64,000 bases of DNA from Saururus chinensis (taxonomy: Eukaryota; Streptophyta; Magnoliopsida; Piperales; Saururaceae). The notes under the pieces are model-generated. The model was not told the origin of the DNA and did no database searches. It saw only the letters and a program-made list of their open reading frames with translations. The stretch lies in the NCBI GenBank assembly GCA_035235625.1, contig CP141142.1, positions 52,679,644 through 52,743,643 of the forward strand. Direction: 5' to 3'. Each line of letters starts with the position of its first letter. Position 1 is the first letter of the stretch. Of the stretch, positions 37,420 through 49,639 are shown in pieces. Position numbers and translations under genes: made by a program.

Positions 37420-38750
37420 AAGTCGTTCCAAGACAAGCTCTGCCTACACCAAACGGGAGCTACCTGGTCCTCCGAGAGCAAGACAAAGTCCGTTGCCGCC
37501 GATTCCACTCCCTGTTGCACTGTCGTAAGCGGGGGACCAACAGCCAAATACCAAAATTTTGGGCCTTTCCAGTAGTTCCCTCCTAGCCTGACCACCAGCC
37601 TCCTCCTCCGCCCGCCACCTCCGCCGTCTCCATCCTCTTCGCCATCCCATTCCACAGAACCGCCGCAATCTCATCCCACAGATCCGCAACAATCTTCATT
37701 TCTGGAGAAAATTTTCCTTCACCAGCCAACGGGAAAGATCTTCCTTCGGAGATCTTTGGCCACTCAGGAGCATTATTTCCAAACTGGTGATGATGCATCC
37801 TTGCTTCCATGGGATTCCATGATTTTGTTTCCCTGGGTGGAAGATGCTGCTTAGCTGTTGACTCCACGGGATTTTCTGGATTATCGGAAATATGTGCTGG
37901 ACTGAAGTCTTTGGGTTATTTTACCTTGTTTAGTTTGTCTACACCAGCAGCCACAATTTTACACTAGTGAGCCCTCCATCCACGGGTCTGCCTCCATTTG
38001 TCTTTTTATCGGGTTTCTACGAGGATTTATACCGGATAGACATGCCTTACTATGTCTACTCGATATTTACACAATATGTGTATGTCGTGCGCTATGCTAT
38101 AAGTTGGCAATCCTTATGGGTAGGCTTGGTGTGTGTCTGACCCTACTCGGATATTGTGGTAGCCGCTTTGTACATGGGTTGGGCCTTCCGTTGGCCATAG
38201 CATTGGGGTGGCCATACCGGTCTAGTACGTCACCTGTATCCAAGGCTATTACGCCGCTTATGCCTCTGCTGATTGCTACTTTCTGTGGGTCGACTATGAT
38301 GTTGTCAGATGCCCTCTGTTGGCCGACTTTGCTGTTGCTTGCTGCCCTCTGTGGGCCGACTTTGCTACTGCCTGCTGCCCTCTGTGGGCTGACTTTGCTG
38401 TTGTCTGCTGCCCTCTATGGGCTGTCTTGGGGTGCTCTGTAGTCCTTGGGATGACTCCGCTTGTTGGAGACATGTGCACACAGTCCACTTTGTCCTGCTC
38501 CCAACACGTCGGGCCCGCTCCTTTGCTCTGCCCCCACAGTGATGTCTTGCCCTTGGATTCAGTTCACTCACTTCCCTCAGGTTTGTTTTGGCTTCTGCAC
38601 GTCTGCCTATGAGTAGTGGCCCACTAACTCCATCATTCTGCGTGTCTCATCCACGGTTCCAGACTGGCTATTCGCAGCAGAGCTTTGGTGGGCCCAATGC
38701 TAGAGTTTTAGGTCACCTCGAGGACGAGGTGATGCGGAAGCGGGGTGGAA
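37420..38750. other. Non-coding interior of the pol-less LTR element
   Basis: GC-rich to about 37,700, then mixed. A 33-bp direct repeat of about three and a half copies (GACTTTGCTGTTGCTTGCTG and variants) lies at 38,322-38,425. No retroviral enzyme motifs are visible in any frame. Confidence 0.6.
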
Positions 38751-39063
38751 TGTTGTGAACGTTCTAAGGGCCTATTATTAGGTAATTATGTAATAAGGGC
38801 ATTTAGGTAATTTGGGTTAATTAGGTAATTAGTACTTTATTTTAATTATGCTAATGGGCCTTAGGTGCTTGTTAGTGAGCCCATTAGTTAGCCTATTTAA
38901 ATGTAAGGGCTACGCCCTAAGTTGATTAGTGAATGATTAATTGTCTGTACTTTTCCCATTTCTTCTATGCTTCTCCCCTTCCTGTCTGATGGCCATGCCA
39001 TCCACTTTCCCCTTTCCCGGTCTCCCTGCGCCGCTCCATGCTTGTGGACAACCGTCCACAACA

Positions 39064-39454
39064 GATATTGCTATACTAATAAAGTGATATTGCACTACTA
39101 ATGGAGCGTTATTCCTCTACTAATGGAGTGATATTACTAAAGTAATGGAGTGATATTGCTATAGTAATAGAGTGATATTGCTAAATGAATAAAGTGATAT
39201 TGAACCACTAATGCATCGATATTGAACCACTAATGGAGCGATATTGCTAAACTCATGGAGCGATAAGCTACACTAATGGAGCGATGTTGCTCAATTAATG
39301 GAGAGATATTACTAAAGTAATGGAGTGATATTGCTATAGTAATAGAGCGATATTGCTCTACTAATAAAGCGATATTGAACCACTAATGGAGCGATATTGA
39401 TAAACTCATGGAGCGATAAGCTACACTAATGGAGTGATATTGCTAAACTCATGG
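39064..39454 (+). repeat. 22-bp satellite family A, block 2
   Basis: Continuation of the family A array after the LTR element. It starts with the duplicated GATAT and runs to the CATGG target site of the next insertion. GCGATAAGCTACACTAATGG and GCTAAACTCATGG variants are frequent. Confidence 0.93.
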
Positions 39455-40884
39455 TGTAATGTCCAGGAAATTTTAGGTATTTTTCTAGAATTTTCCCCTA
39501 TTTTCTGGATTTTTTTAGGAATTTGCAGGATTTGGGGTATGCAGAATAGTTTTTGGGCTGTGCAGAAAGATCTGCAGAGCCCATTGCAGGCCCAATTAAG
39601 TGGTGGACGGACCACTTAATTTGGGAGGGTCTAAACCACTTAGGATTCCCTATCCTACTTGGTTTAATCCTTACCCAATTAAACCCTAATCCCCTCTCTA
39701 TAAATTTAGATGTTCCCCTAATTATAACTCTAATTTTGCCTAGAAAAATTAGAGAAGAAGGTGATTGAAGGTGGAGCTCCGGCGTTTGTGGATCGACGGC
39801 AAATCGGCATTTGAGGTAGGTTTGCTGTCTTAGTTTTGAGTTAAGATTAGTAATTGTTTCATTAGATAATTGAGTTGTAGATTACATGATTAGTAAAATT
39901 TGCATGATATTTTGTAAATAAGGTAAATAGTAATCTTCGTTTCTCAATTTTGAAACCGTTGCAGAGATTACTATTCCTGTAATTACGAGGAACAGTAAAT
40001 CTGCAGAAGGGAAGAAAATAAATGTTTGTGGCTGAGTGACCAGTCGCCGGCCAGCCTCCGGCTGACTGACCCTTCTTCCACGAGTGGTTGGATATTTGCT
40101 TCCGACCCATTGGTTGCCGGAGGAGAATTGTATGCACAGAAAAAAAAAGGGGAACTTGCTAGTCGTCCTGCTCTGTTTCGGGCCAGAGCAGCTTGGGAGT
40201 GGCCAGTACCCGGCGGGAAGAAGTAAGGTGAGGGAACTGGCTATACCCATTCTCTAGCCGCATTCCGCCACTGGCCGTAACGGCCTGATGCCTCGCAGAT
40301 TGGGCGGCGGAATTCCCGGAAAAGGATGGTGGGGTTATGGCGGATGGTTGTTGATCAGAAAATCGAGATGCGGCTGAGCAGCGGAAATTCGTTTAACAAC
40401 TTCAAAAAAACAATTTTTCGACCGGCGACTAGCAATCAGAGATTTAGGATCACCCTGGTCGGCCTTCCTTCACCGGATAGCTCTATGTCTTCCATGGTTC
40501 GGCGGGGTTTTGTGTAATCGTTGGACATCAGAGGGGAGGCCGGCAGCGTGGATGTCTGGCGCGTGCCGAGGCATGTCTCCGTCGTCCCACGAAGCCTTGC
40601 TGTTTTATGGCCGGACACCACCGGCGAGGCGAGCTCCGTTGGAGCTCTCGTTTGGAAACGAGGGAAAGGGGGAACCCGCTGGAGGTTGAAGATGACCTCA
40701 GGCCGACCCGGCCTGAGGTCATCTTTTCTGACCCGGCCCGAACCGGGCCACTGGGCTAGGCCCAGTGGGCCGGGTTCCAGGGCCCAAACCCAAACAAAAA
40801 AAAAAGAAATTTACATTAGAGTAAATTATTTCAAACGTGTCTGGGCAGAGGTGCCCGTTGGGCTTATTGAATCGTAGAAAAAAA

Positions 40885-40920
<36 letters not shown>

Positions 40921-43150
40921 CGTATCCTACCTAGTACATATATGTGCAGTATGGTACATAGGAACTGTTATTGAAATTTAAGTGGAATTCAACCATTCTG
41001 TCAGCCCGAGCCCTATGCAGACAGTGAAGCTGGGCTTTTTAGTGATTGTTGAGCCTAAAACACAAATAGTTATGGCTAAATTATTTATGAGTTGTTAGAC
41101 TTTATTAAATTGTTCTATGTGTATAGTTGCATCTTGAGAATTAATGCATAGAAATTAATACAGAATAATAGTTAAGGGTAGAAGACTTTGGATTGGGGGT
41201 TGACACCTAATCAAGATAAAGACTAAATTACCCTTAGAGTGGTCGAAAACCTGTTTATGAATTGAATGGGGGTTCTGACCTGACATTTGACTTGGTTGAT
41301 GAACTAAGGATGGTTTTTTTTGGGGGGGGGGGAACCTTAACCTAGCCTGATGAGGCTATTGAGGTTAGGGTTGACCTTTGAGTTAGCTCTATTGATGGGC
41401 CATTTGATTTGACCGTGTAGTTGCACCTCCCCATTGGAGGGAGTTGTATGTGAGCCGGGCTCACACTGGTCTATTGAGGATCACATAGTGTACACGCATC
41501 TAGGGTCGCTGACATCCTGCTTGGTTGGCGTCTCTGACCACTTCTGTTCAGGTGCAGTTGTGGGCCATGCCCTTCCACTCCGGTCAGGTCCTTATGGGCT
41601 AGGTTGGGAGATGGCATTTCCTAGTGGATTCCAGGGTCCTGGTGGATTCCAGCGTTTCATTGTGGATCATCCTTAAGGGCTGGTCTATGGTGGGTATCAT
41701 TTGTCACTTAGGATGACATCTGATGTATGTTTTTGTCTATGAGGTTAGGTGGATTATTGGATTTTCCCAAGAGGGAGAGACTAAGGGTATGTTTAGATTG
41801 GTGGAAAGCGGGGGAAAGGAAAGGAATCTTCTTAAAATCTCCCAGTTTCCACTGTTTGGTGCAACGGGGAAAGAGAAACTAGAGTGAAAAGTGAGAGAAA
41901 ATGGATGAAAATTTGGCCCAAAAATTTTCCACCCATCAACCCATGGATTTTGGGAGAAAATAATTGTACTAAACACTTATGTTTTACTACTACTACCACC
42001 ACCATTGTCATCGTCACCGCCATCGTCACAGCTATTGTCGCCGCCGCCACCGCCACCACCACCATTGCCGGCCGCCACCACCACCATCGCCGCCGCCACC
42101 ACTACTATATCTGCCACCACCTCTACTACCGCCGCCACCACCACCACCACCACCACTGCTGCCACCAACATTACCGCTGCCGCGCCCGCTACCGCCGCCA
42201 CCACTATCTCTACCACCGCCGCCACCGCCACCACCATTTGCACCACTGTCGTTGCCACCGCTGCCGCCACCACCACCATTGACACCACCGCCGCTGCCAC
42301 CACCACCACCACCGTTGCCACCACCATCTCTACCACCGCCACCACTACCACCGCCGCCACCACCACCACTACTGCCACAGCCGCCGCCACTGCCACCGCC
42401 ACCACCACCGTCGTCGCCGCCACCACCACAATTGCTACCGCCACAACCACTACCACTGTCACCGCCACTACCACCACCACCGCCGCTACCACCACTGTCA
42501 CTGTCAATTTTCTCTAACATCATTTGTGTAACCAAACAATGGAAAATATTTAGGAATCTCCTAGTTTCTCTTTCACCTGGATTCACTTTCTCTTTCCCTT
42601 TCCCTTTCTCCCGGTTTCCACCAATCCAAACAGACCCTAAAGGGAAATTATAATCAGGACAGATTTGATAATTGGTTCAAGTGGAAACCTAACAGTTTTG
42701 CATAAAATGTAATAACATTTTGCATTCATATTATTCAGCTTCCTACTGGGTATTAGTATACTCAACGACCTGGTTTTGCAGGATCTTCTGGTGAGGACTA
42801 GCAGGATCGGGACTGGACTTTCAGATTGAGGACGACTTAGCTCTAGTAGGATTTAGTTCCATTATTTTAGTACATTTTGAATGATTGTAATAATGGTGTG
42901 AGAGCCAACTTTGATTAGTTGCTTATTTCCAGACAGATGTAAGGGTTGCACATAGATGGATGGTTCATTTATTTGTGGATTTTTGGTTACTTTTATATGA
43001 TATCATATGATTTGTTATCCGTATTTACGAACCCCAATGATTATGACCTGGATACTTAGTCGGCTGAATTGATTTGATTTTAAAAAAAAATTATCGTGAT
43101 TTATCGATGGTTCTGTATTAAAAATGCTTTTAAAAATCCGAGTCGTGACA
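39455..43150 (+). mobile_element. Long solo LTR (gypsy-like), 3.7 kb, with nested MITE
   Basis: Begins TGTAATGTCC, ends GAGTCGTGACA and is flanked by perfect CATGG duplications (39,450-39,454 and 43,151-43,155). TG...CA ends, a TATA box CTATAAAT at 39,698-39,705, no PBS and no coding domains fit a solo LTR. TGTAAT starts and CGTGACA ends are common in Tekay-type Ty3/gypsy LTRs; that lineage is inferred. Without the nested 853-bp MITE the LTR is about 2.8 kb. The segment 40,000-40,800 is GC-rich with dyads around GGCCCAGTGGGCC, and an AT microsatellite lies at about 40,889-40,919. Confidence 0.85.
41785..42637 (+). mobile_element. PIF/Harbinger-like MITE with 0.5-kb trinucleotide array (copy 2)
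   Basis: TAA duplications flank it (41,782-41,784 and 42,638-42,640). Terminal inverted repeats read GGGTATGTTTAGATTGGTGG at the left and GGGTCTGTTTGGATTGGTGG at the right on the other strand, continuing with G/A-rich matches for another 20 bases or so. A 3-bp TAA target and GGG-starting ends fit PIF/Harbinger (Tourist-type). The centre (about 41,985-42,505) is an imperfect array of CCA/CCG/CCT/ACT triplets. The 170-220-codon frames on both strands come from this array and are not genes. Confidence 0.88.
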
Positions 43151-46119
43151 CATGGAGCGATATTGCTAAACTCATGGAGCGATAAGCTACACTAATGGAG
43201 AGATATTGCTAAACTCATGGAGCGATAAGCTACACTAATAGAGCGATAATTAACCACTAATAGAGTGATATTACTCCACTAATGGAGTGATGATACTAAT
43301 ATAATGGAGTGATATTGCTATACAAATAGAGCGATATTGCTCTAGTAATTGAGCGATATTCTACCACTACTAGAGCGATATTACTCCACAAATGGAGCGA
43401 TATTGTTAAACTAATGGAGCGATAATCTACACTAATGAAGCGATATTGCTAAACTAATAAAGTGATATTGCTCTACTAATGGAGCGATATTGCTAAACTA
43501 ATTGAGCGATATTGCTACACTAATAGAGCGATATTGCACCATTAATGGAGCAATATTACTCTACTAGTGGAGTGATATTACTAAACTAATGGAGTGATAT
43601 TATTATACTAATAGAGCGATATTGCTCTACTAATAGAGCTATATTGAACCACTAATGGAGCGATATTGAACCACTAATGGAGCGATATTGCTAAACTAAT
43701 GAAGCGATAAGCTACTCTAATGGAGCGATATTGCTCCACAAATGGAGCGATATTGTTAAATTAATGAAGTGATATTGCTACACTAATAGAGTGATATTGA
43801 ACCACTAATATAGTGATACTGCTCCACTAATGGGGCGATATTACTAAACTAATAGAGTGATATTGCTATACTAATAGAGCGATATTGCTCTACAAATGGT
43901 GCGATATTGAACCATTAATGGAGCGATATTGAACCACTAATGGAGCGATATTGCTAAACTAATGGAGCGATAATCTACTCTAATGGAGCAATATTACGCC
44001 ACTAGTGGAGCGATATTGCTAAATTAATGAAGCGATATTGCTACACTAATACAACGATATTGAACCACTAATAGAGCGATACTGGTCCACTAATGGAGCG
44101 ATATTACTAAACTAATAGAGCGATATTACTATACTAATGAAGCGATATTACTCTACTAATGGAGCGATATTGAACTACTAATGGGCAATATTGCTCCACT
44201 AATTGAGCGATATTACTACACTAATGGAGCGATATTGCTAAAGTAATGAAGTGATAAGCTACACTAATAGAGCGATATTACTATCATAATGGAGAGATAT
44301 TGATCTATTAAAGGAACGATATTGCTCTACTAATAGAGCGATAGTGCACCACTAATGGAGCGATATTGCTCCACTAATAGAGCGATATTAATGCTCCATT
44401 TTAGCAATATTATTACATTAATGGAGCGATATTGCTATACTAATATAGCGATTTTATTACGCTAATGGAGCAATATTGCTACATTAATATAGCGATATTA
44501 CTACACTACTATAGCGATATTACTAAACTAATGGGGCGATATTGCTACACTAATATAGTGATATTGCTCTACGAATGGAGCGATATTGGACCACTAATGG
44601 AGCGATATTGCTCCACTAATGGAGCGATAAGCTATACTAATGGAGTGTTATTGCTAAAGTAATGGAGTGATATTGCTCCACTAATGGCGCAATATTACTA
44701 AACTAATGGAGCGATATTGCTAAACTAATGGTGCGATAATCTACACTAATGAAGCGATATTGCTAAACTAATGGAGTGATATTGCTCTACTAATGGAGCG
44801 ATATTGCTCTACTAATGGAGGATATTGCACCACTAATGGAGCGATATTGCTCCACTAATGGAGCGATATCTAATGGAGTGATATTGCTACACTAATGGAA
44901 CGATAACCTCCACTAATGGAGCAATATTGCTCTACAAATGGAGCGATATTTCTACACTAATATAGCGATATTGCTCTACAAATGGAGTGATAGAACTACT
45001 AATGGAGCGATATGGCTCCACTAATGGAGCGATATTGCACCACTAATGGAGCGATATTACTCCACTATTAGAGCGATAAGCTCTACATATAAACCGATAT
45101 TGCTATACTAATAGAGCGATATTGCTCTACTAATAGAGTGATATTAAACCACTAATGGAGCGATATTGAACCACTAATAGAGCGATATTGCACCACTAAT
45201 TTAGCGATATTGATCCACTAAAGGAGAGATATTGATCCACTAAAGGAACGATATTGCTCTACTAATGGTGCGATATAACTCAACTAATGGAGCGATATTT
45301 CTCCACTAATGGAGCAATATTGCTCTACTAATGAAGCAATATTACTGAACTAATGGAGCTATATTGCTACAGTAATAGAGCGATATTGCTCGACAAATAG
45401 ATTGATAGAACCACCAATGAGTGATGTTGCTCCAATAATGTGCAATATTGCTAAACTAATCGAGCGATAATCTACACTAATGGAGCGATATTGATAAACT
45501 AATGGACTAATATTGCAACACTAATGGAGCGATATCGCTAAACTAATAGAGCGATATTAATATACTAATGGAGCGATATTGCTACACTAATGAAGCGATA
45601 TTGCTCCACTAATAGAGCAATATTACTACACTATTGGAGCGATATTGATAAACTAATGGAGCGATAAGCTATACTAATTGAGTGATATTGCTAAACTAAT
45701 CAAGCGATAAGCTGCACTAATAGAGCGATATTACTTTACTAATGTAGCGATATTGCTCCACTAATTGAGAGATACTGATACACTAAAGGAGCGATATTGC
45801 TCTCTAGTGGAGCGATATTGCTCCACTAATGAATCAATATTAATACGCCATTTTTGCAATATTACTACACTATTAGAGCGATTTTGCTACACTAATGGAG
45901 CGATATTACTCTACAAATGGAGCGATAGAACTACCAATTGAGCGATATTGCTCTACTAATGGAGCGATATTGCTAAACTAACGGATATTGCTAAACTAAT
46001 GGAGAGATATTGCTCTAGTAATGGAGCGATATTGTACCACTAATTTCTCCATCAATAGAGCGATATTGCACCACTATTATACTAATGGAGTGATATTGCT
46101 CTAGTAATGGAGTGATATT
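43151..46119 (+). repeat. 22-bp satellite family A, block 3
   Basis: About 135 units of family A between two LTR insertions. It includes stretches where the unit half GCTCC makes the perfect 16-bp dyad GGAGCAATATTGCTCC or the near-perfect GGAGCGATATTGCTCC. Some units are truncated (for example near 44,870 and 46,050). Confidence 0.95.
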
Positions 46120-47533
46120 TGATCGTTTATAATTAAACCCTTTGCAAGTGTACAAAGTTATTGTACTAGGATAAGTATTTAAGGGTTGTCGAACCTCAGG
46201 GATGGATGAATTATTACTAAATCTAAAGAGGAATTTGCTGATTGAAAACTAAAATAAACTTAAACTTTAATTAAGTAAAGGAAAGAAATCAACTAGTTTA
46301 AAAATAAGAGATTAATATGATGGAAATTACTTAGGAAATCGAATCCACTATAGAACCATAACAATTCCTTAACTTTTAATCTAAATCTAGTGTGAATATG
46401 AACAAGTATTCTCAGCTACAATCTATAATTACTTCAGAAAGAATCATTAATTAAATTCCATGGCATGAACTATCTTTGACAATAACACGAATCATCTACA
46501 CTAAACTAGCTATAGGCATGACCCATCTAATCTTAGTATAACTCATCCAAGTCATTAATTATTTGAACATTAAAACTATTGCATGACCATCTCATCTAAA
46601 TCACAGAATTAGAATCGATGCAAATATCAAAACCACATCAATCTATCATCTATAAGACAATAAATCAACATAGATTTGAATAAATATTAAAAGCTCTTCC
46701 ATTAAAAGGGAAATCTTTATCATACAATTGTCATCATTCACAACTGAGATCTAAATTAAAAAGAAAAGAAACTAAAACTTATCTATAGCTTCATCAACTC
46801 CTAAGTAAACGAAAAGTTTAGCCTTCCATTGTAGAAGAAAGTACTTGAATCTCCATTAAAAGCTTTGAGTTCTCTTCCATCTTCTTCTTCCTTTTTCTCT
46901 TCATAAAATCTCCTGGAATCCTCCAATTTTGAGCCAAATATGTCTTTTTATAGGCATAAGTTTCGTAGGAAGAAGTCCAATATGAAAATGATTGAAATTT
47001 GGGTCAAACAAGGAAACTGCGCGTTATGTCGTTCAAACGCCTTGCATGCCCATTCGAATGCTTATATTGAGTTTTTCTTCAAAATCACGTTATCCCGTTC
47101 TAACGCCCTAGATGCCCGTTCGAATAGCTACACTGTTTCTGCAATCTGGACAGTTTTCCTAGATAGTCCATATTCTATTCATTAAGCTTTTCTTCATGTC
47201 CATATTAGTTTTCAACTTGTTTATAACTCCGAAAAGTTCATGTCAAGACTATTTTTAATCATTCCAAACATTGTCCAAGTACCTTGATAAGCGCACTTTA
47301 CCTACAGAACATAAAATATCTTATTTTAGACATGTAGAATATAATTAAAATTCCAAGTTGATTTAAATACATATCTAAACTACTAATAACTACAAAATTA
47401 ATTAATAATTAAACTAAAATATTAATGACTATCTTAATCTAAATAAACCATAACTAACACTAAATTAACCTAATATATACTAGCAAATAAGGTAAAAAGG
47501 CATATAAAATAGATATATATTTCATACTTATCA
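46120..47533 (+). mobile_element. Solo LTR of 1.4 kb (copy 1), TSD ATATT
   Basis: Starts TGATCGTTTATAATT, ends CATACTTATCA and is bounded by perfect ATATT repeats (46,115-46,119 and 47,534-47,538). TG...CA ends and a 5-bp duplication indicate an LTR. The 5' part carries CCCTTTGCAAGTGTACAA and GTTGTCGAACCTCAGGGA, wording familiar from plant gypsy LTRs. A TTTTTATAGGC TATA-like block lies near 46,946. There are no coding domains. A second copy lies at 55,456-56,793 in the same orientation. Confidence 0.85.
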
Positions 47534-49612
47534 ATATTGCTCTACTAAAGGAGCGATATTACTAAACTAATAGAGCGATATTGCTACACTAATATAGCGA
47601 TATTGCTCTACAAATGGAGTGATAGAACCACTAATGGAACGATATTGCTCCACTAATGGAGCGATATTGCTCCACTAATGGAGCGATATTGCTAAAGTAA
47701 TGGGGAGATATTGCTCTACCATTGGAGCGATATTGCTAAATAAATTAAGCGATATTGCTACACTAATGGAGCGATATTGCACCACTAATGGAGCAATATT
47801 GCTCAACTAATGGATCGATATTACTAAGCTAATGAAGCGATATTGCTATTCTAATAGAACGATATTGCTGTACTGATAGAGCGATATTAAACCACTAATG
47901 GCGCGATATTGAACCACTAATGGAGCGATATTGCTAAACTAATGGAGCGATAAGCTACACTAATGGAGCGATATTGCTAATTAATGAAGCGATATTGCTG
48001 CACTAATGGAGAAATATTGAACTACTAATAGAGCGATATTGCTCCACCAATGGAGCGATATTATTAAACTAATTGAGCGATATTGCTATACTAATAGAGC
48101 GATATTGCTTTACTAATTGAGCGATATTGAACCACTAATGGAGCGATGTTGAACCATTAATGGAGCGATATTGCTAAACTAATGGAGCGATAAGCTACAC
48201 AAATGAAGCAATATTGATAAATTAATGAAGCGATATTGCTGCACTAATAGAGTAATATTGAACTACTCATAGAGCGATATTGCTCCACTAATTTAGCGAT
48301 ATTACTAAACTAATGGAGCGCTATTGCTATACTAATAGAGCGATATTGCTCTACTAATTGAGCGATATTGAACCACTAATGGAGTGATATTCCTCCACTA
48401 ATGGGCCAGCATTACTAGACTAATGGAGCGATATTGCTAAACTAATGGAGCGATAAGCTACACTAATGGAGCGATATTACTTTACTAATGAAGCAATATT
48501 GCTCCACTAATTGAGAGATATTGATCCACTAAAGGTGCGATATTGGTCCACAAATGGAGCGATATTGCTCCACTAATGGAGCGATAAGCTCCACTAATAG
48601 AGCGATAAGCTCTACTAATGGAGCGATCTACTATTGGAGCAATATTGCTCTACTAATGGAGCGATATTACTTAACTAATTGAGCGATATTGCTATACTAA
48701 TAGAGCGATATTGCTTTACTAATTGAGCGATATTGAACCACTAATGGAGCGATGTTGAACCATTAATGGAGCGATATTGCTAAACTAATGGAGCGATAAG
48801 CTACACAAATGAAGCAATATTGATAAATTAATGAAGCGATATTGCTGCACTAATAGAGTAATATTGAACTACTCATAGAGCGATATTGCTCCACTAATTT
48901 AGCGATATTACTAAACTAATGGAGCGCTATTGCTATACTAATAGAGCGATATTGCTCTACTAATTGAGCGATATTGAACCACTAATAGAGTGATATTCCT
49001 CCACTAATGGGCCAGCATTACTAGACTAATGGAGCGATATTGCTAAACTAATGGAGCGATAAGCTACACTAATGGAGCGATATTACTTTACTAATGAAGC
49101 AATATTGCTCCACTAATTGAGAGATATTGATCCACTAAAGGTGCGATATTGGTCCACAAATGGAGCGATATTGCTCCACTAATGGAGCGATAAGCTCCAC
49201 TAATAGAGCGATAAGCTCTACTAATGGAGCGATATTGCTCTACTATTGGAGCAATATTGCTCTACTAATGGAGCGATATTACTTAACTAATTGAGCGATA
49301 TTGCTACACTAATAGAGCGATATTGCTCGACAAATGGATCGATAGAACCACAAATGGAGCGATATTGCTCCACTAATAGAGCGATATTAATGTACTAATG
49401 GAGCGATATTGCTACACTAATGGAGCGATATTGCTATACTAATGGAGCGATAAGCTCCACTAATGGAGTGATAAGCTCCACTAATGGAGCGATATTGCTC
49501 CATTAATAGAGTGATATTGCTCTACTAATGGAGAGATATTACTAAACAAATGGAGCGATAGAACCACCAATGGAGCGATATTGCTCCACTAATGGAGCGA
49601 TATTGCTAAACA
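47534..49612 (+). repeat. 22-bp satellite family A, block 4
   Basis: Last block of family A, about 94 units. It contains a large internal duplication at 48,085-49,305, listed separately, and ends just before Athila-like gag sequence. Confidence 0.95.
48085..49305 (+). repeat. Higher-order duplication inside satellite A (about 606 bp x 2)
   Basis: 48,085-48,690 is repeated at 48,691-49,305 almost base for base, including rare variants such as GGGCCAGCATTACTAGAC, GATGTTGAACCATTAATGG and CATAGAGCGATATTGC in the same order. By eye the copies differ by one substitution (near 48,380 against 48,988) and a 9-bp gap near 48,629. Such identity next to diverged 22-bp units means a recent duplication of a block of about 28 units. 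Confidence 0.9.
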
Positions 49613-49639
49613 ATGAGTACACCTCCCCTTCATGCATTA

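Larger units (their letters stand above)
36263..39063 (+). mobile_element. Pol-less LTR retrotransposon inserted in satellite A
   Basis: Complete structure: target duplication GATAT at 36,258-36,262 and 39,064-39,068; 5' LTR 36,263-36,573 (311 bp) and 3' LTR 38,751-39,063 (313 bp), both TGTTGTGAAC...CCACAACA; TATA-like CTATTTAAAT at 36,405-36,414; primer-binding site TGGTATCAGAGC at 36,575-36,586, matching the initiator tRNA-Met 3' end; a purine-rich GCGGAAGCGGGGTGGAA just before the 3' LTR. By eye the LTRs differ by about 12 substitutions, all transitions, and one 2-bp indel. The 2.2-kb interior has no protease, RT, RNase H or integrase, so the element is non-autonomous. CTCGAGGACGAGGTGATG before the 3' LTR is reminiscent of Ty3/gypsy elements. 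Confidence 0.93.

Noticed and set aside
37005-37867. Minus-strand frames of 90-119 codons in the pol-less LTR element
   Set aside because: GC-rich composition opens frames on both strands here. I recognised no domain, so only the LTR-linked plus-strand frame is listed.
41884-42653. Pro-rich (extensin-like), His-rich and Thr/Ala-rich frames
   Set aside because: Same MITE triplet array in the complete copy. No signal peptide and no SPPPP periodicity typical of extensins.
32678-49612. Possible CRISPR-like array
   Set aside because: The 22-bp units are contiguous with no spacers and are degenerate; this is a eukaryotic tandem satellite.
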